From Xylogone sp. PMI_703 (lineage: Eukaryota > Ascomycota > Leotiomycetes), in contig JAJTUQ010000004.1 of NCBI GenBank assembly GCA_021399445.1, positions 6,758,001 to 6,822,000 of the forward strand: 64,000 nucleotides of DNA, written 5' to 3'. Both the position numbers and the translations under genes were made by a program. The notes under the pieces are model-generated. The model was not told the DNA's origin and searched no databases. It was given only the letters and a program-made list of their open reading frames with translations. Positions 25,789 to 36,197 of this stretch are shown here, in pieces. Numbering within the stretch: the first letter of the stretch is position 1; every line of letters begins with the position of its first letter.

Positions 25789-27615
25789 TTAAGATCTGAT
25801 CACCCCCTGCGCAGCAACATCAGCAACATTGACCTGCGTCTCTGCAAATTTCCTCGCAGAAACCCTCTTCTCAAACAAAAGGTCGATTTCTGTAATAGTC
25901 CTATCCCTTGTCTCTGGCAAGATAAAGTAGGTTATCAATACTCCAAATACGGCAGCAACACCCCAGAAGAAACCAGACTTCGCACCCCACGCCCAAGCAG
26001 AGGGATTGAGCTGGTACGACACCAAAATGCTGGCTGCGATGTTAATTGCTGAATAGACGAAGCGGCCCACAGGGACAGATTTGCTTCGGAGGAGAGTTGA
26101 AGGTATCTCTGGACTAAGCACGAAAATGACCGGTATGATACAAACATAACAAACGAAGCCATTGATGATGAGAAGGGAAGCAATAGCCCATGACAAGCTG
26201 CTCTTGGTGTGGGGAACGCCCAGCGCACCGATGACAAAGTAAATGGCAGTATTTATGTAGAGGCCCCATAGAAGAAGTGTTCGTCGTCCAATATAAGGCA
26301 TTAAGAACCACTATCAAAGAAGCCTCTGGTAAGTAATGATGATGGGAGTTATGGGTATAACAGGTGAGAGTACATACTGCAACTATAGTACCTACGAAAC
26401 TTACTACGTAAGTTATAATCGACATATTGAATGACTGATCCGCAGGTAACCCAGCCTGTTCGAAAAAGTAAGTCGCATATGACCGCAGAGTTGTACCACC
26501 AATGATCTGTATACAGAAGAGGAAGATGACAATGGTCGTTCGACGAAGATCTGTGCCTTTGAAACAAGCAACATAACTAGTGCTAGAGTTTATCTGACGT
26601 TCATATTCAGTTGTCAATACCATTAATGCCACAGTTTTCTCGATGTTTGACGTGCTCGCCTCGTCTCTGGATGCCAGCCGTTTCAGCGAGACCTTTGCTT
26701 CTTCGAGACGATTGTGACGTACCAGCCACCAAGGAGACTCTGGGGCAAATATGACCGCGACGAAGATAGGGAGGGGCCAGAACCATCTTTCAAACCGTCA
26801 GTATGAGAATAACTGTGTTTGTAGGCCGAACACCTACTGGACAGCAAATGGAATACGATATGACCAAGGGGCTTCCATGTTAAGGACTCCGCGGATTACG
26901 CAGGTTGACAAAATCTGTCCGATAACCTAATATTGGTCAATTAGGGCCCTACGCACTTCAAAATCTGCAGATAACTTACCCACATCTGGTTGACGTAGCT
27001 CGTTAAGAAAGTACGAAGAGAAGTTGGCGCAACCTCTACGGCGTAGACAGAGGCAATCGTCTGAAATACCGCAACGGGTATACCTATTTAATTGGTGAGC
27101 ATCGGGGATGACTACTGGGGATCATCATAAATCAAACACTCACTCACGGAGATCTGGCCGAATTCGTACATGATCAGGCTGGTCGCAAAGAATTGAATGA
27201 AAATAAAGCATACAATGAAGAACAAAGCCAGCATGATCGTTTTGCGGAAGCCAAATTTGTCGGTGAAGTAACCAGCTAAGAACAGGCCTACTAGTGCCCC
27301 GACGGATGCGCCGTTATTGAGTCCTGATTGCCATGGCGCAGATATCTGATAAGTACCGTTTGGTTGAAGATCGCCGAATGCTTTCTGAAAGGCCGGTTGA
27401 GCGAATAGAGAGCCCAGGACGTGAAAATCGTAGCCATCCATGATTGTAGAGGCTGATATTATTGCGCTCCATGCGACAGCTTTCGGATAGAGCTTGATCG
27501 CTTGAAAGAGGGTAAGCTCATGTTCTTTCCTGGTCGCTTCTTCAACATCCGCTATGAGCTCTTGTTGAAGAACCTTGGGTTCATCCGTCTTCTTGGATTC
27601 TATAGCGGTATTCAT
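25789..27615 (-). CDS. MFS sugar transporter, general alpha-glucoside permease type
   Basis: Exons 27615-27144, 27083-26980, 26926-26838, 26786-26378 and 26310-25789 encode 531 aa. Introns (60, 53, 51, 67 bp) are all in phase. The cytosolic N-terminus is charged. Transmembrane helices start at KAVAWSAIISASTIMDGYDF, whose GYD motif opens helix 1 in sugar porters. GYFTDKFGFRK is the first intracellular loop signature, PESPWWLVRHNRLEEA the central loop, and PETRDRTITEIDLLFE the C-terminal sugar-porter signature. Relatives import maltose, alpha-glucosides and other oligosaccharides with protons. The upstream GTG (27642) was rejected for ATG 27615. Its neighbours to the right are a bisphosphate nucleotidase and a glycerophosphodiesterase; whether it instead carries a polyol or glycerophospho-compound cannot be told. 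Confidence 0.88.
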
Positions 27616-28487
27616 TGGATATTTTCCAGGCGTAGTAGCCACTCGAAAAGGCTCTTGTACTTGGGTGCCAAGAAGGGTTGTTAATTCCAGGATAGCCTGC
27701 TGTCATCATCATTGAAGAACGCAAGGAATAAGTTCTATATATCATGGCTCTTGTCGGAATTCTTTGGCTTCTGAAAGGTAGACCTAATTGCCTAGTGCGA
27801 AACAACCTCCACTTTTGCCAACGATGGCGGATAGATGGCGATGCTCTCTCTATGCAGAAGTCTCGGGGACGTCGCTTATTGTGGATCATTCCTCGGCGAC
27901 ATCAGTTGGCCATTGGCCAGAGTTCCGAACCGTCTCCTCGACAAAACTGTAGATCGCCCCAATTGATTAGACGGGAGATGAGCATCAAGTTTTATGTCTG
28001 AAGTGATACTATTCGAGAATATTGCAGGTGTCATAAAAAGCTCTACTTGTTTCAATGGTGAGACTCAGCGGAGATTGTCTCCTTTGTGGTGACCACCATC
28101 TCTATATGTCAAACTTCCCGAGACTAATGGTATTTCATCATGAATTGATTCTAAGACATATATGCAAACTTCACATTTTACCTTTTGCTGGATTGAGTCA
28201 AATAAAACTTGAAACTAAGACTAGTATTCTATAACCATAAATCGGGGCCATCTTTTTCGTGCTGAAGCTGCATTTGCCGCTGCGAGCAGGATTCCTACTA
28301 ACATGATCGTACTCCTGCCTTTATCGTCTTACAGTATAGTGGTGACCGCTCACAAGTTCGGGTTGAGCTTGGCTTAAGTTTGTGATATAGGTTATTGTAA
28401 TTTAAAATGCGGATACCCGTTGCTACTCTAGCTGTTGGCAACAATAACGGAGGTTAGCACATCCTGCATGACTGATTTCTGCTTCCA
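27616..28487. other. Intergenic, nothing recognised
   Basis: 870 bp that includes the promoter of the sugar transporter. ORFs here overlap each other in several frames and show no family features. Confidence 0.35.
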
Positions 28488-29540
28488 TCAGTGCCCTTCT
28501 ATTATCTGATTCATGGCACTAAGCAGAGTCTGATGCAATTTTTCACTGGCTACAATCAACCCTCGGTTTCGATTCAGATCCCTCCCAGCTCCGAAATCCA
28601 TATCCTTCCCATCCAAGTCCGTTATCCTCCCGCCAAGTTCAGTGAAGATGAGCTGCGTCCCTGCGTGATCCCAAATGTACATCTTGGACGCTGGGCTTTC
28701 AGGTACCCAAAACTGTACGTTGCCACCACCAACAATGAGAGCCGCGTAACGGATATGGGAGGACCATATCTCTATGTTTGGAAATGTTGCCTGTAGGTCA
28801 TCTGCCAGTTTGGCAACAACATCGTGGCGGAAGCCTGTAGCAGCAATACAATCAACAATTTGCAGCTCATCTGAGTCGGACGGTTGGGTGATATTGAGCG
28901 GCAGCGCGACTTCAAGGCCGGCTAGAGTCATGGTCCGTATCGTCGAGCCGCAGCCTCGGAGAGCTGTAAGTATGACACCTAGGCCATTTTGATCGATATT
29001 TTCTTCTGAGATTCTCGCCATATCAGCGCTGATATTCGGGCATCCCAACACACCAATGACCTCTTTCCCATCTTCAATTAGGGATAAAGACACCGCGTAC
29101 TGTTGGCCTTTCAAGAAAGTTGCAGTGCCATCAATAGGGTCCATAACCCAGAACCTTCCCTTATCACCTCCTGTACCGCGTCCGCCAAAGTCGATTAGAT
29201 CCAACATTTCATCTAGGGATGATGGTTTGGGCAACGGTATTCCTGAGTCTGGATCTACCACATCAGTTGCCGATAGGACCAGCTCGAAGACCTTTCGGCC
29301 GAGTGCTTCATTCGACCTCAAAGCTGATGAATCTTCTTCTCCTAAGAATGCATCCTTTGGAAAGACATCGCGCAGAGCAGCGATGAGGAGTGCCTGGGCT
29401 GCAAAGTCGGCGATGGTTACCGGCGAGTTATCATCTTTGATTATCTCACCGACGGTAGACTGAACTTTTTTTGTGAGAATTGAAGCTCGGAGGACTGCTA
29501 ACTCGGCAAGGTGTCGCTCAAGAGCATAGGGGGTCGTCAT
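28488..29540 (-). CDS. 3'(2'),5'-bisphosphate nucleotidase (Met22/Hal2 family)
   Basis: Single-exon gene of 350 aa, family length. Residues in order: DDNSPVTIADFAAQA with the first metal region; FLGEEDSS; WVMDPIDGTATFL, the DPIDGT metal/phosphate motif of the inositol-monophosphatase superfamily; CIAATGFRHDVV; MYIWDHAGTQLIFTELGG, the WDxAG site. The enzyme hydrolyses 3'-phosphoadenosine 5'-phosphate to AMP and clears this by-product of sulfate assimilation; yeast Hal2 is the lithium- and sodium-sensitive member. Cytosolic, Mg2+-dependent. The start is ATG 29540 (MTTPYALERHLAEL), because the codon at 29558 is TTG. It is divergent from the glycerophosphodiesterase across an 860-bp shared promoter. 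The isoform could prefer inositol phosphates, but the N-terminus favours the nucleotidase branch. Confidence 0.92.
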   Translation of the reverse strand: MTTPYALERHLAELAVLRASILTKKVQSTVGEIIKDDNSPVTIADFAAQALLIAALRDVFPKDAFLGEEDSSALRSNEALGRKVFELVLSATDVVDPDSGIPLPKPSSLDEMLDLIDFGGRGTGGDKGRFWVMDPIDGTATFLKGQQYAVSLSLIEDGKEVIGVLGCPNISADMARISEENIDQNGLGVILTALRGCGSTIRTMTLAGLEVALPLNITQPSDSDELQIVDCIAATGFRHDVVAKLADDLQATFPNIEIWSSHIRYAALIVGGGNVQFWVPESPASKMYIWDHAGTQLIFTELGGRITDLDGKDMDFGAGRDLNRNRGLIVASEKLHQTLLSAMNQIIEGH

Positions 29541-30396
29541 AACGGTAATGGTTGGCAACGTGGAGTGGATGATTGGATGATGGAGTGCAGAGGAGGAGAC
29601 GTGGTGAGTCGAAAGATTTATATGGACTCCAGCATCATTCGTAGAAACTCTCCCGTGCCGTATCCTTCTTTAGCTAGACCATCGAGTAAACCGGGATACT
29701 CTGAGATACCATAATGAGGCTAGCCGTCTACACGCAGTTATGATTGTCCCGTACAGTCCACTCATTACTCAGCTAAACGGACTTGGATAAAATCGATAGA
29801 CCATGAGGTGTGGCGGTGGGATAGAGTTCCAACCAGCCAAGGAAATATGGCTCCTGGTCCATTGCTTCGCTCTCGCTCGATCCTTTCATCTGTAACTCCC
29901 GCAATGTTCAGATTCCGTTGTCGCTCTAGGAGATTAGAGGTCGCGCTTAGAGATAAGACGAGTTCGGCTCAAGATAAGACACCTCGTCTCGCTTTGCTTC
30001 CGAGAGGTCGAGAAGCCCAGACGATCTTTTTCTGGGTCCCCCAATTGCCGATCTCCATGTGGGATAAATCATGTACTGGTATAGCCGTGAGTGCTCTATT
30101 AACCTCACCAGAGTTAATGGGGGATAACCGCAATATTCAAAACATAACTAGCTACATAAGCTTTGTTTGTTAGTAATACGTATCGCTGAACTCCTAACCA
30201 ACTTAACATCTCCCCTTTTATGGTTTTCCTATTCTCGAGGGTCTCCTCCGCCCCGTTAGGCAAGCTATCTTTCTCAACTGTCTGGTATAATTCTGTCACG
30301 CATACTGACGAAGAAAGTAGATACTTCCAGGACTCTAAACGACTCGATTCCCGCTAAGGTGCTATTTATTAACTGGGCGTAAGAAAATCCTACGAC
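29541..30396. other. Divergent promoter, nucleotidase and glycerophosphodiesterase
   Basis: 856 bp. Two GATAAG motifs (29952-29957 and 29973-29978) lie 21 bp apart in the same orientation within a short GC-richer stretch. They are candidate GATA-factor sites for nutrient control. No gene supported. Confidence 0.4.
29952..29978 (+). promoter_or_regulatory. Paired GATAAG sites
   Basis: Two GATAAG hexamers with start-to-start spacing of 21 bp, about 420-445 bp from each flanking start codon. Fungal GATA factors (nitrogen or iron regulators) bind such paired sites. Chance occurrence cannot be excluded. Confidence 0.3.
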
Positions 30397-31206
30397 ATGA
30401 GCAATCCACTGCGAGTACCGCCTCAGGCAACTCGTATCGCCGGCCATCGAGGCTTCAGTTCTGCTGCTCCAGAGAATACCTTAGCCGCATTCCGCAAGGC
30501 TCGTGAGACTGGTGGTAAAGGTGTGACTTGCGAGACTGACCTTGCCATAACCAAAGATGGTCAACTGGTACTAATCCATGACGAGACTGTGGACCGCACG
30601 ACTGACGGTCAAGGCCTTGTTCGCAATATGGACTATTCCGATATTGTAAAGCTTGATGCTGGTGGATGGTTTGACGCAGCCTTCGTTGGAGAGCGAGTCC
30701 CCTTGCTCAGAGATGCTTTACTTCTTGCTCGCGAGCTAGGGATCATCTACCAGCTTGAACTCAAGATTTACAACCGTAATGATGAGATATTTCCAAAGTT
30801 AAGGGCACTAATTAACGAGCTACAATGTTCTGATCTCCTCCAATTCTCTTCATTCGATTTTTTACAGCTTAGAGAGGTTAAGAAGGCTATTCCCGAGGTT
30901 CCCACAGTAGCGATCTCACATTCACGATTGATCAACCCCGCTGCCATGGCACGCGAAGCAAACGTGGATGCTGTTAATCTAGAGATTCAACACTTTCCTA
31001 GTGGTGAGGCCTACCAACTCCACAACGAAGGCTTCGCTGTCTTCTTACATGTCCCGAGTCCCGAGATGTTGGGAAATCTCAAGTCTTACGGAGCGGATGT
31101 GGAAGCCCAGGTTGTTGAGTGGGTTCGTGAGGGCCTATTAGACCAGGTTATAAGTGATGATGTGGCTCAGGTGGTAAGGATATTACATGAGGCTTTTAAT
31201 GGTTAA
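30397..31206 (+). CDS. Glycerophosphodiester phosphodiesterase
   Basis: Intronless, 269 aa, the size of single-domain enzymes of this family. IAGHRGFSSAAPENTLAAF carries the first catalytic His and the PENT motif. ETDLAITKDGQLVLIHDET holds the metal-binding Glu and Asp and the second catalytic His. DRTTDGQGLV, PLLRDALLLARELG and LELKIYN (metal Glu) follow in the expected TIM-barrel order. The enzyme splits glycerophosphodiesters such as glycerophosphocholine or -inositol into glycerol-3-phosphate and an alcohol. There is no signal peptide, so it should act in the cytosol. Divergent from the bisphosphate nucleotidase, with shared GATAAG sites; the pairing suggests phosphate or nitrogen scavenging (inference). 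The nearby MFS transporter could supply substrate. Confidence 0.92.
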   Translation: MSNPLRVPPQATRIAGHRGFSSAAPENTLAAFRKARETGGKGVTCETDLAITKDGQLVLIHDETVDRTTDGQGLVRNMDYSDIVKLDAGGWFDAAFVGERVPLLRDALLLARELGIIYQLELKIYNRNDEIFPKLRALINELQCSDLLQFSSFDFLQLREVKKAIPEVPTVAISHSRLINPAAMAREANVDAVNLEIQHFPSGEAYQLHNEGFAVFLHVPSPEMLGNLKSYGADVEAQVVEWVREGLLDQVISDDVAQVVRILHEAFNG

Positions 31207-32003
31207 ATAGGGTCTGAGTTCTATATATGCGATAATATCAACTATTAAAAATGGTGGGATCCCCCTTTTGCGATCAAACGGTATAATAAGGGTCAACGGT
31301 GGGAAGATGGGAAAACTGCTTAGTAACTCGTCTAGAAAATTCATGGTTCTTCTCAGCTATAGGATATAGACAAGACTGTGCAAAAATATTCTAAAGTTTA
31401 AATGATAAGAAGAAGACAGAATTGAACCTGCATATGGAAACTATAATTCATTTATATATATTGAAGCTAGAAAATTGAAAATATAGACTTTTAGTGAATG
31501 AGCACAGTTTAATAAAGCTAATGTCATTAGAATTTTCAAGATTTTATATTATTTTGACGGAATCCTAATTGACGCTATGAAAATCAGAGGGATCAATTTT
31601 CAGGTTGGATGCAGCTATTGTATCACAATGTGATCCCTGGATTTCGGCCACGTGGTGTTGGCAACGAATGAGAATGCCAGAAATTGCTTACGTAACCGGG
31701 TTCCAACCACAGAGCAATCCCACTGCAGCGCTGCCATCATCAAATTTCACACTGTACAAATTATATGCAAATAGTCTTTACATTGCTATAGACCCTGATG
31801 AGAAAGAAGGCTTCTCTGAGTATAGCTGACCAGAAGATTGTTTGTCCAATTAATCCGTTTTCCCAGGCACTTTCCTCCCCTCAAAGCACATCCAAAGTCA
31901 GTTTGTCTGGCGGCCACTCGTTTATGAGTCCATTTTCCAAACATCTACCTTCATTTTTTAACATTGAGTCCAAAGCTTATCATTCGCCCTCTCAACTATC
32001 GCA
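31207..32003. other. Regulator promoter, nothing recognised
   Basis: 800 bp AT-rich intergenic sequence ahead of the intronless Zn2Cys6 gene. Confidence 0.35.
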
Positions 32004-33818
32004 ATGGAGTCGCCTCTTCCCGATGAACGCAGCAGGAACGCGACTCCAACACATCCGAAGACGCCATCCACGACTCGCAATTATAAAGGTCGCGTTCGAA
32101 CTGGATGCCTTGTTTGTAGAGCTAGAAAGGTCAAATGTGACGAGCAGCGCCCTGGGTGTCAAAAATGCGCTAAATCTAACAAGACATGCGTCTACAGGAC
32201 TGCAAGTCGCTGGAACTCGCATCTCACGCCAGCGCATTCCGGTTCGGGACCTATACGATGCCAGCAAGATCAGATCAGCACATGGCCGGGTTCTGGGAAC
32301 ATTGTGTCACGGGCAACTGAAACTGGGAGCTATATTGTTCACGAGCAGCATTTATACCTTGGAAACTCTTCCGACTCCGGCATTTGCGAGACGTTGATCG
32401 TTTCCAATGATCCCAAACAGCCCAGCCAGAGCCTCTCCTCAGCTGGTAATGCTAATGAGTCACCTTCAAACCACAATCAAGTTGATACTTTCTCTCGGGA
32501 CGGAGATATAAGCATCGGTGAAACATCTCGTGATCGGTTTCAACAGACATCACAGCTTATCTATTTCAGTATGACTATGGATATGCTGGCAACCCCTGAT
32601 ATGCCTGTTTCATCTCTATTCTGCTATTTTACGGATGTGGTGGACTGCCCTCTGCTTTCGCCTTTCGACCGCATAAACTGGGTAAGGATTAAGACTTATA
32701 TAGTCCAACTCGCTTTTCAGCAGGGCTCCGTGGCCAAATCATTGCTAGCACTTCAAACTCTGTATAGAGCTCAGGTGGAGCATCTATCAATGACCCACGC
32801 TATGACTGTCTACCAAGCCGCTATCACCAACTTTGAGTCTGTATCAAGTGACGAAACTGTCAGCTTTGATGTTGTCCTAATTGTTGCCTTTCTCCTTTGT
32901 CTTTGTGTGGCTACCCTACCTAACGAAGACACTTCACATTTTACTGTGTTAGACGGGGTGTTTACAACAAGATTAGAGGCCTGGCTACTAAGCAGCTATC
33001 AATCCCCTATTTCTTTGAGAATCTGTGCTTGGTTACAGCTCCTCAACATAGCTACTAAAAGGCCTGGAAGTCCTGGCATATTATCGAAACCCTTACTCAA
33101 ATTGTTATACGATCAAATCAAGGATGTACCCAATCTTTCCGAGTTGGACCGCGATACTCATCCAGAAAACTCTTTATATGATCCTATCGCTATGGAAATT
33201 TTCAGCTTTTATCTACAACTTCAAAAGATGTCAGATCGAGTTGCAGACGTAACCCATTATCGTCGATCCCGAACCACACCTGCAGACCAGGCGGAAGTAA
33301 CTGAACTTATGACCACTTTGAAGGCTAACTTGGCCTCTTTGTGGGAAGATCGACCAGCCCCGTTGCGATTAAAACCAGACAAACTCAGAGAACATTTCTC
33401 TGCCAAAATTTCTAGCCCCTTAATTGCTCTTGCCGGAGTTTGCATTGCTGCATACCACGTTGAGATCATTGTAATTGGGCGTATTCTAGGGGATCCTCCA
33501 TTCCCGACACCAGAGGCCAAATATGCTCAGCAGCAAATTCGTAATATTATCGATGGTGACTGGAATATCTCAGCTGATGGCACTATCAATCCAGGATATG
33601 TCAGGCCTCTATTCGTTTATGCTCTTGAGAGTTTCCACAAGGACGAGACGCAGTGGGCAGCGGAACACTTGAGGCAGATCAAAAGCCCTATTAGTAGAAG
33701 TACCTTCCTTGCATCCTTCATCGAAGCACATGGTGAAGCACAGAGAGCTCAAGGAAGGAGGGTGACTATGAAATACTTCTGCTACATGACCTTTGGTGTG
33801 CCACTACCATACATGTAG
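32004..33818 (+). CDS. Zn2Cys6 transcription factor (fungal_trans_2 type), intronless
   Basis: A single exon of 604 aa. RTGCLVCRARKVKCDEQRPG begins the zinc cluster, with Cys 35, 38, 45, 52, 55 and 62, followed by a basic, Ser-rich linker. From about residue 190 the protein has the long helical region of the fungal_trans_2 family: LIYFSMTMDMLATPDMPVS, AFQQGSVAKSLLALQTLYR, FDVVLIVAFLLCLCVATLP and SPISLRICAWLQLLNIATKR, ending with AEHLRQIKSPISR and AHGEAQRAQGRRV. It lies downstream of, and codirectional with, the glycerophosphodiesterase, and is convergent with the rhamnogalacturonan hydrolase; either could be a target. No binding-site pattern was recognised to decide. Confidence 0.9.
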   Translation: MESPLPDERSRNATPTHPKTPSTTRNYKGRVRTGCLVCRARKVKCDEQRPGCQKCAKSNKTCVYRTASRWNSHLTPAHSGSGPIRCQQDQISTWPGSGNIVSRATETGSYIVHEQHLYLGNSSDSGICETLIVSNDPKQPSQSLSSAGNANESPSNHNQVDTFSRDGDISIGETSRDRFQQTSQLIYFSMTMDMLATPDMPVSSLFCYFTDVVDCPLLSPFDRINWVRIKTYIVQLAFQQGSVAKSLLALQTLYRAQVEHLSMTHAMTVYQAAITNFESVSSDETVSFDVVLIVAFLLCLCVATLPNEDTSHFTVLDGVFTTRLEAWLLSSYQSPISLRICAWLQLLNIATKRPGSPGILSKPLLKLLYDQIKDVPNLSELDRDTHPENSLYDPIAMEIFSFYLQLQKMSDRVADVTHYRRSRTTPADQAEVTELMTTLKANLASLWEDRPAPLRLKPDKLREHFSAKISSPLIALAGVCIAAYHVEIIVIGRILGDPPFPTPEAKYAQQQIRNIIDGDWNISADGTINPGYVRPLFVYALESFHKDETQWAAEHLRQIKSPISRSTFLASFIEAHGEAQRAQGRRVTMKYFCYMTFGVPLPYM

Positions 33819-34427
33819 TTGGCAGGTTAGAAACCTTTCCAGCTTTTCAATGGCGATGTTAAACAGTCTATGATCCTGATCTTATTCGAGCCAAGAGGTA
33901 CTTATCGGAGAGTCATGTAAAGCAGAGGAAATCATTTGCCAAGTAATTGCTTGTCAAAAATATTATATAGGATGACGTATCTTCAATCTTTTTGAAGCCA
34001 GTTTCTACCACTACAAATTATGATTTCATTAGGGAGTCCTATATACATATGCCGAAGATCCTGACTCCGGTCGTCACTGAAGATTCTAAGTAGCCTCGTT
34101 CGTCCAGTATATATAGGAGACATGGCCCCTTCTGTACTCCCTCCCAAACTCTCGTGATACTCCCAGGATACCTAGCAATCGCGACTTTCTAATGATAAGT
34201 GAGGCTCAAGTAATAATATGGCGTCTATTCATCTCAAGCCAAGGGGTTTTATTGCCCGCTCATGCTACTCTTAATATTGGCCTTAGAAACATACAAAATG
34301 TCGAGCACAATGTACTCCTATAGACTAACTAAAAGACTCTAGGTACATCTATAACATAATTCTTGAGGTTATCTAATACAAATATTTATCAAGCATCCTG
34401 TAGCTAACTTGGAACGTCTACAGATTC
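33819..34427. other. Convergent intergenic, nothing recognised
   Basis: 600 bp between 3' ends, AT-rich, no signals recognised. Confidence 0.35.
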
Positions 34428-36197
34428 TTAAAATGAACCCCAATAGTGCTTATTATAATCTCCTTGAGGCCTCCATAATGGAGCCGGGGTATAGACCGGG
34501 ATTGGGTCAGTGGCTGGCAATAAGAGGTTAGCTCGATTCTCCGTATCACTAACACTGATGACTTACTACCATATCCCGTTGTTGGGGCTGCCCAAGTGGG
34601 ATAGGAAGGGCTTGTCCAATTTGGAGGAGGCGTTGTAATCGTGTATTTGCTAGTATAGGTTGTAGGAGTCGCCCCTGATGCAAGAGAAGAGATGCCATCA
34701 TTTGGGCCATAAACACTATCGCTAACGCCAAAGACATTATTGATCTTATTAACAACACTGCTGCCGCTTTCTGTCCAAACGGAAAAATCTTCAACTGTGA
34801 CATTAAGCGCGAAAGTCAAGTCATTGGCGATGAGATTAAGTGGCGGACGCTGTGCACCGTCAGCAACGGAGCCTATTCATCAATTAGTTTTGAATATAAC
34901 GCTGTAACCCTGAGAAAACTAACCCGAAAAGTTTCGAAACACTAGGTTACTTAATGAAACAGCTCCAGTGTCAGGGGTTAAAGTATTTTGCCAGTATTGG
35001 TTGATATTCAAACCATAGAGTGATGCCTTTGAGCGGAAATTTTCCCATGTGATGTTAGTAACGTAGCCTGAACCACCGGGATATGTTTTGATGAAGGCAA
35101 TCTCATTTCCTTCTATTACTGAGATATTTCTTGCATACTTTCATAATATTAGTTTATTTTACAAAATACCTAGGATTGATCGAGAAATCTTACAATGTTA
35201 GATATTTCCGCAGATACGTTAAGACTCCCAATAGAGAGGCCAGAGCCAACACGGTTGCAAACTTGATTTTCTATAAGTACGTAGTGAGACGGACTCTTGA
35301 CTGAAACACATTCGTCTCGATTAGTGACCTAGCAAAAAATTAGCAAAATCCTATAAAAGATATAGGACACATACTTCGTTATCGTGAATATAGTAGTTTG
35401 TGCCAACAGCGTCAATGCCGTCATAACTACCTAGATCCGCTCCGCGTATAGTAAGATGGTATATCTCGATGTTGGTACCATAATCAAAAACAAAGTGGAA
35501 CTTCGGGCTGTCCACAAGAATAAGGTCATGTATAGAGGCATCCAGAGGCGAAATCAGTCTAACTAATCTTGGACGTGATGTACTACTTGTAATCAGCTCG
35601 GATCATATATACCGGATACACGCCGTACTTTCCAGACAATCTATACAAGAACCCTTGACCTTGGATAGCCCCGAGTCCATTTGAAGAATAAAATTCGAAG
35701 TCCTCAGCTACAAATCACATAATTAATAATTGTTCCTCTAGTATGGGCGTGGCATGCATACCATTGATAATTGTCAAAACATTTAATAGGAACTCGTCAT
35801 CTCCTTCACCATTTATCGTATCATTTAGCACTGAGGCACCTGCGAATCCTTGAAGTACAAGCTCACGGGAGACATTCCAAGATCCTCCATATGCAGCTGT
35901 AACGAGCCCATCAAGCTGAAATGCCCAATTGGTACCATTTTCCAGTACGATAGCCCGTGTGGCCAAGAAATGGCCCCCGGGGACTATCAATCGACTGCCA
36001 CTGCGTAGCTTCACACATTGCTCAAAAGCCTTCTCAATTGCATCTGCGACGTCTGTTTGGTTGTCCGCAACGGCACCATAATCCAGAATATTACATTCAT
36101 AACTTTTCTGCTGCAGTGGAGTTCGGGGACCAACTGGACCAATGAGCTGTGCAAACGTTGTAGTCGCAAATAACAAAGATACAAATAGTTCGAGCAT
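34428..36197 (-). CDS. Secreted GH28 rhamnogalacturonan hydrolase
   Basis: Seven exons, 36197-35762, 35707-35620, 35558-35375, 35328-35194, 35137-34924, 34872-34567 and 34513-34428, encode 482 aa. The start [17 protein letters not shown] is a signal peptide. [19 protein letters not shown] opens the right-handed beta-helix. [20 protein letters not shown] and [10 protein letters not shown] carry the catalytic-site Asp residues in the rhamnogalacturonase (not polygalacturonase) form, followed by [14 protein letters not shown]. Many NxS/T sites fit secretion. The last exon restores the typical Pro-rich end [12 protein letters not shown], which the unspliced frame lacks. It hydrolyses alternating galacturonate-rhamnose backbone linkages in pectin hairy regions, pointing to plant-associated or litter-degrading life. 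The donor ending exon 2 is chosen by phase and could be off by a few bases. Confidence 0.88.

Noticed and set aside
27581..27889. 102-codon minus ORF overlapping the transporter start
   Set aside because: Different frame from the transporter, no motif, basic random-like composition.
29056..29463. 135-codon plus ORF
   Set aside because: Shadow of the bisphosphate nucleotidase.
32004..32267. Frames in all directions at the regulator N-terminus
   Set aside because: Only the frame with the six-Cys zinc cluster is supported; the others are shadows.
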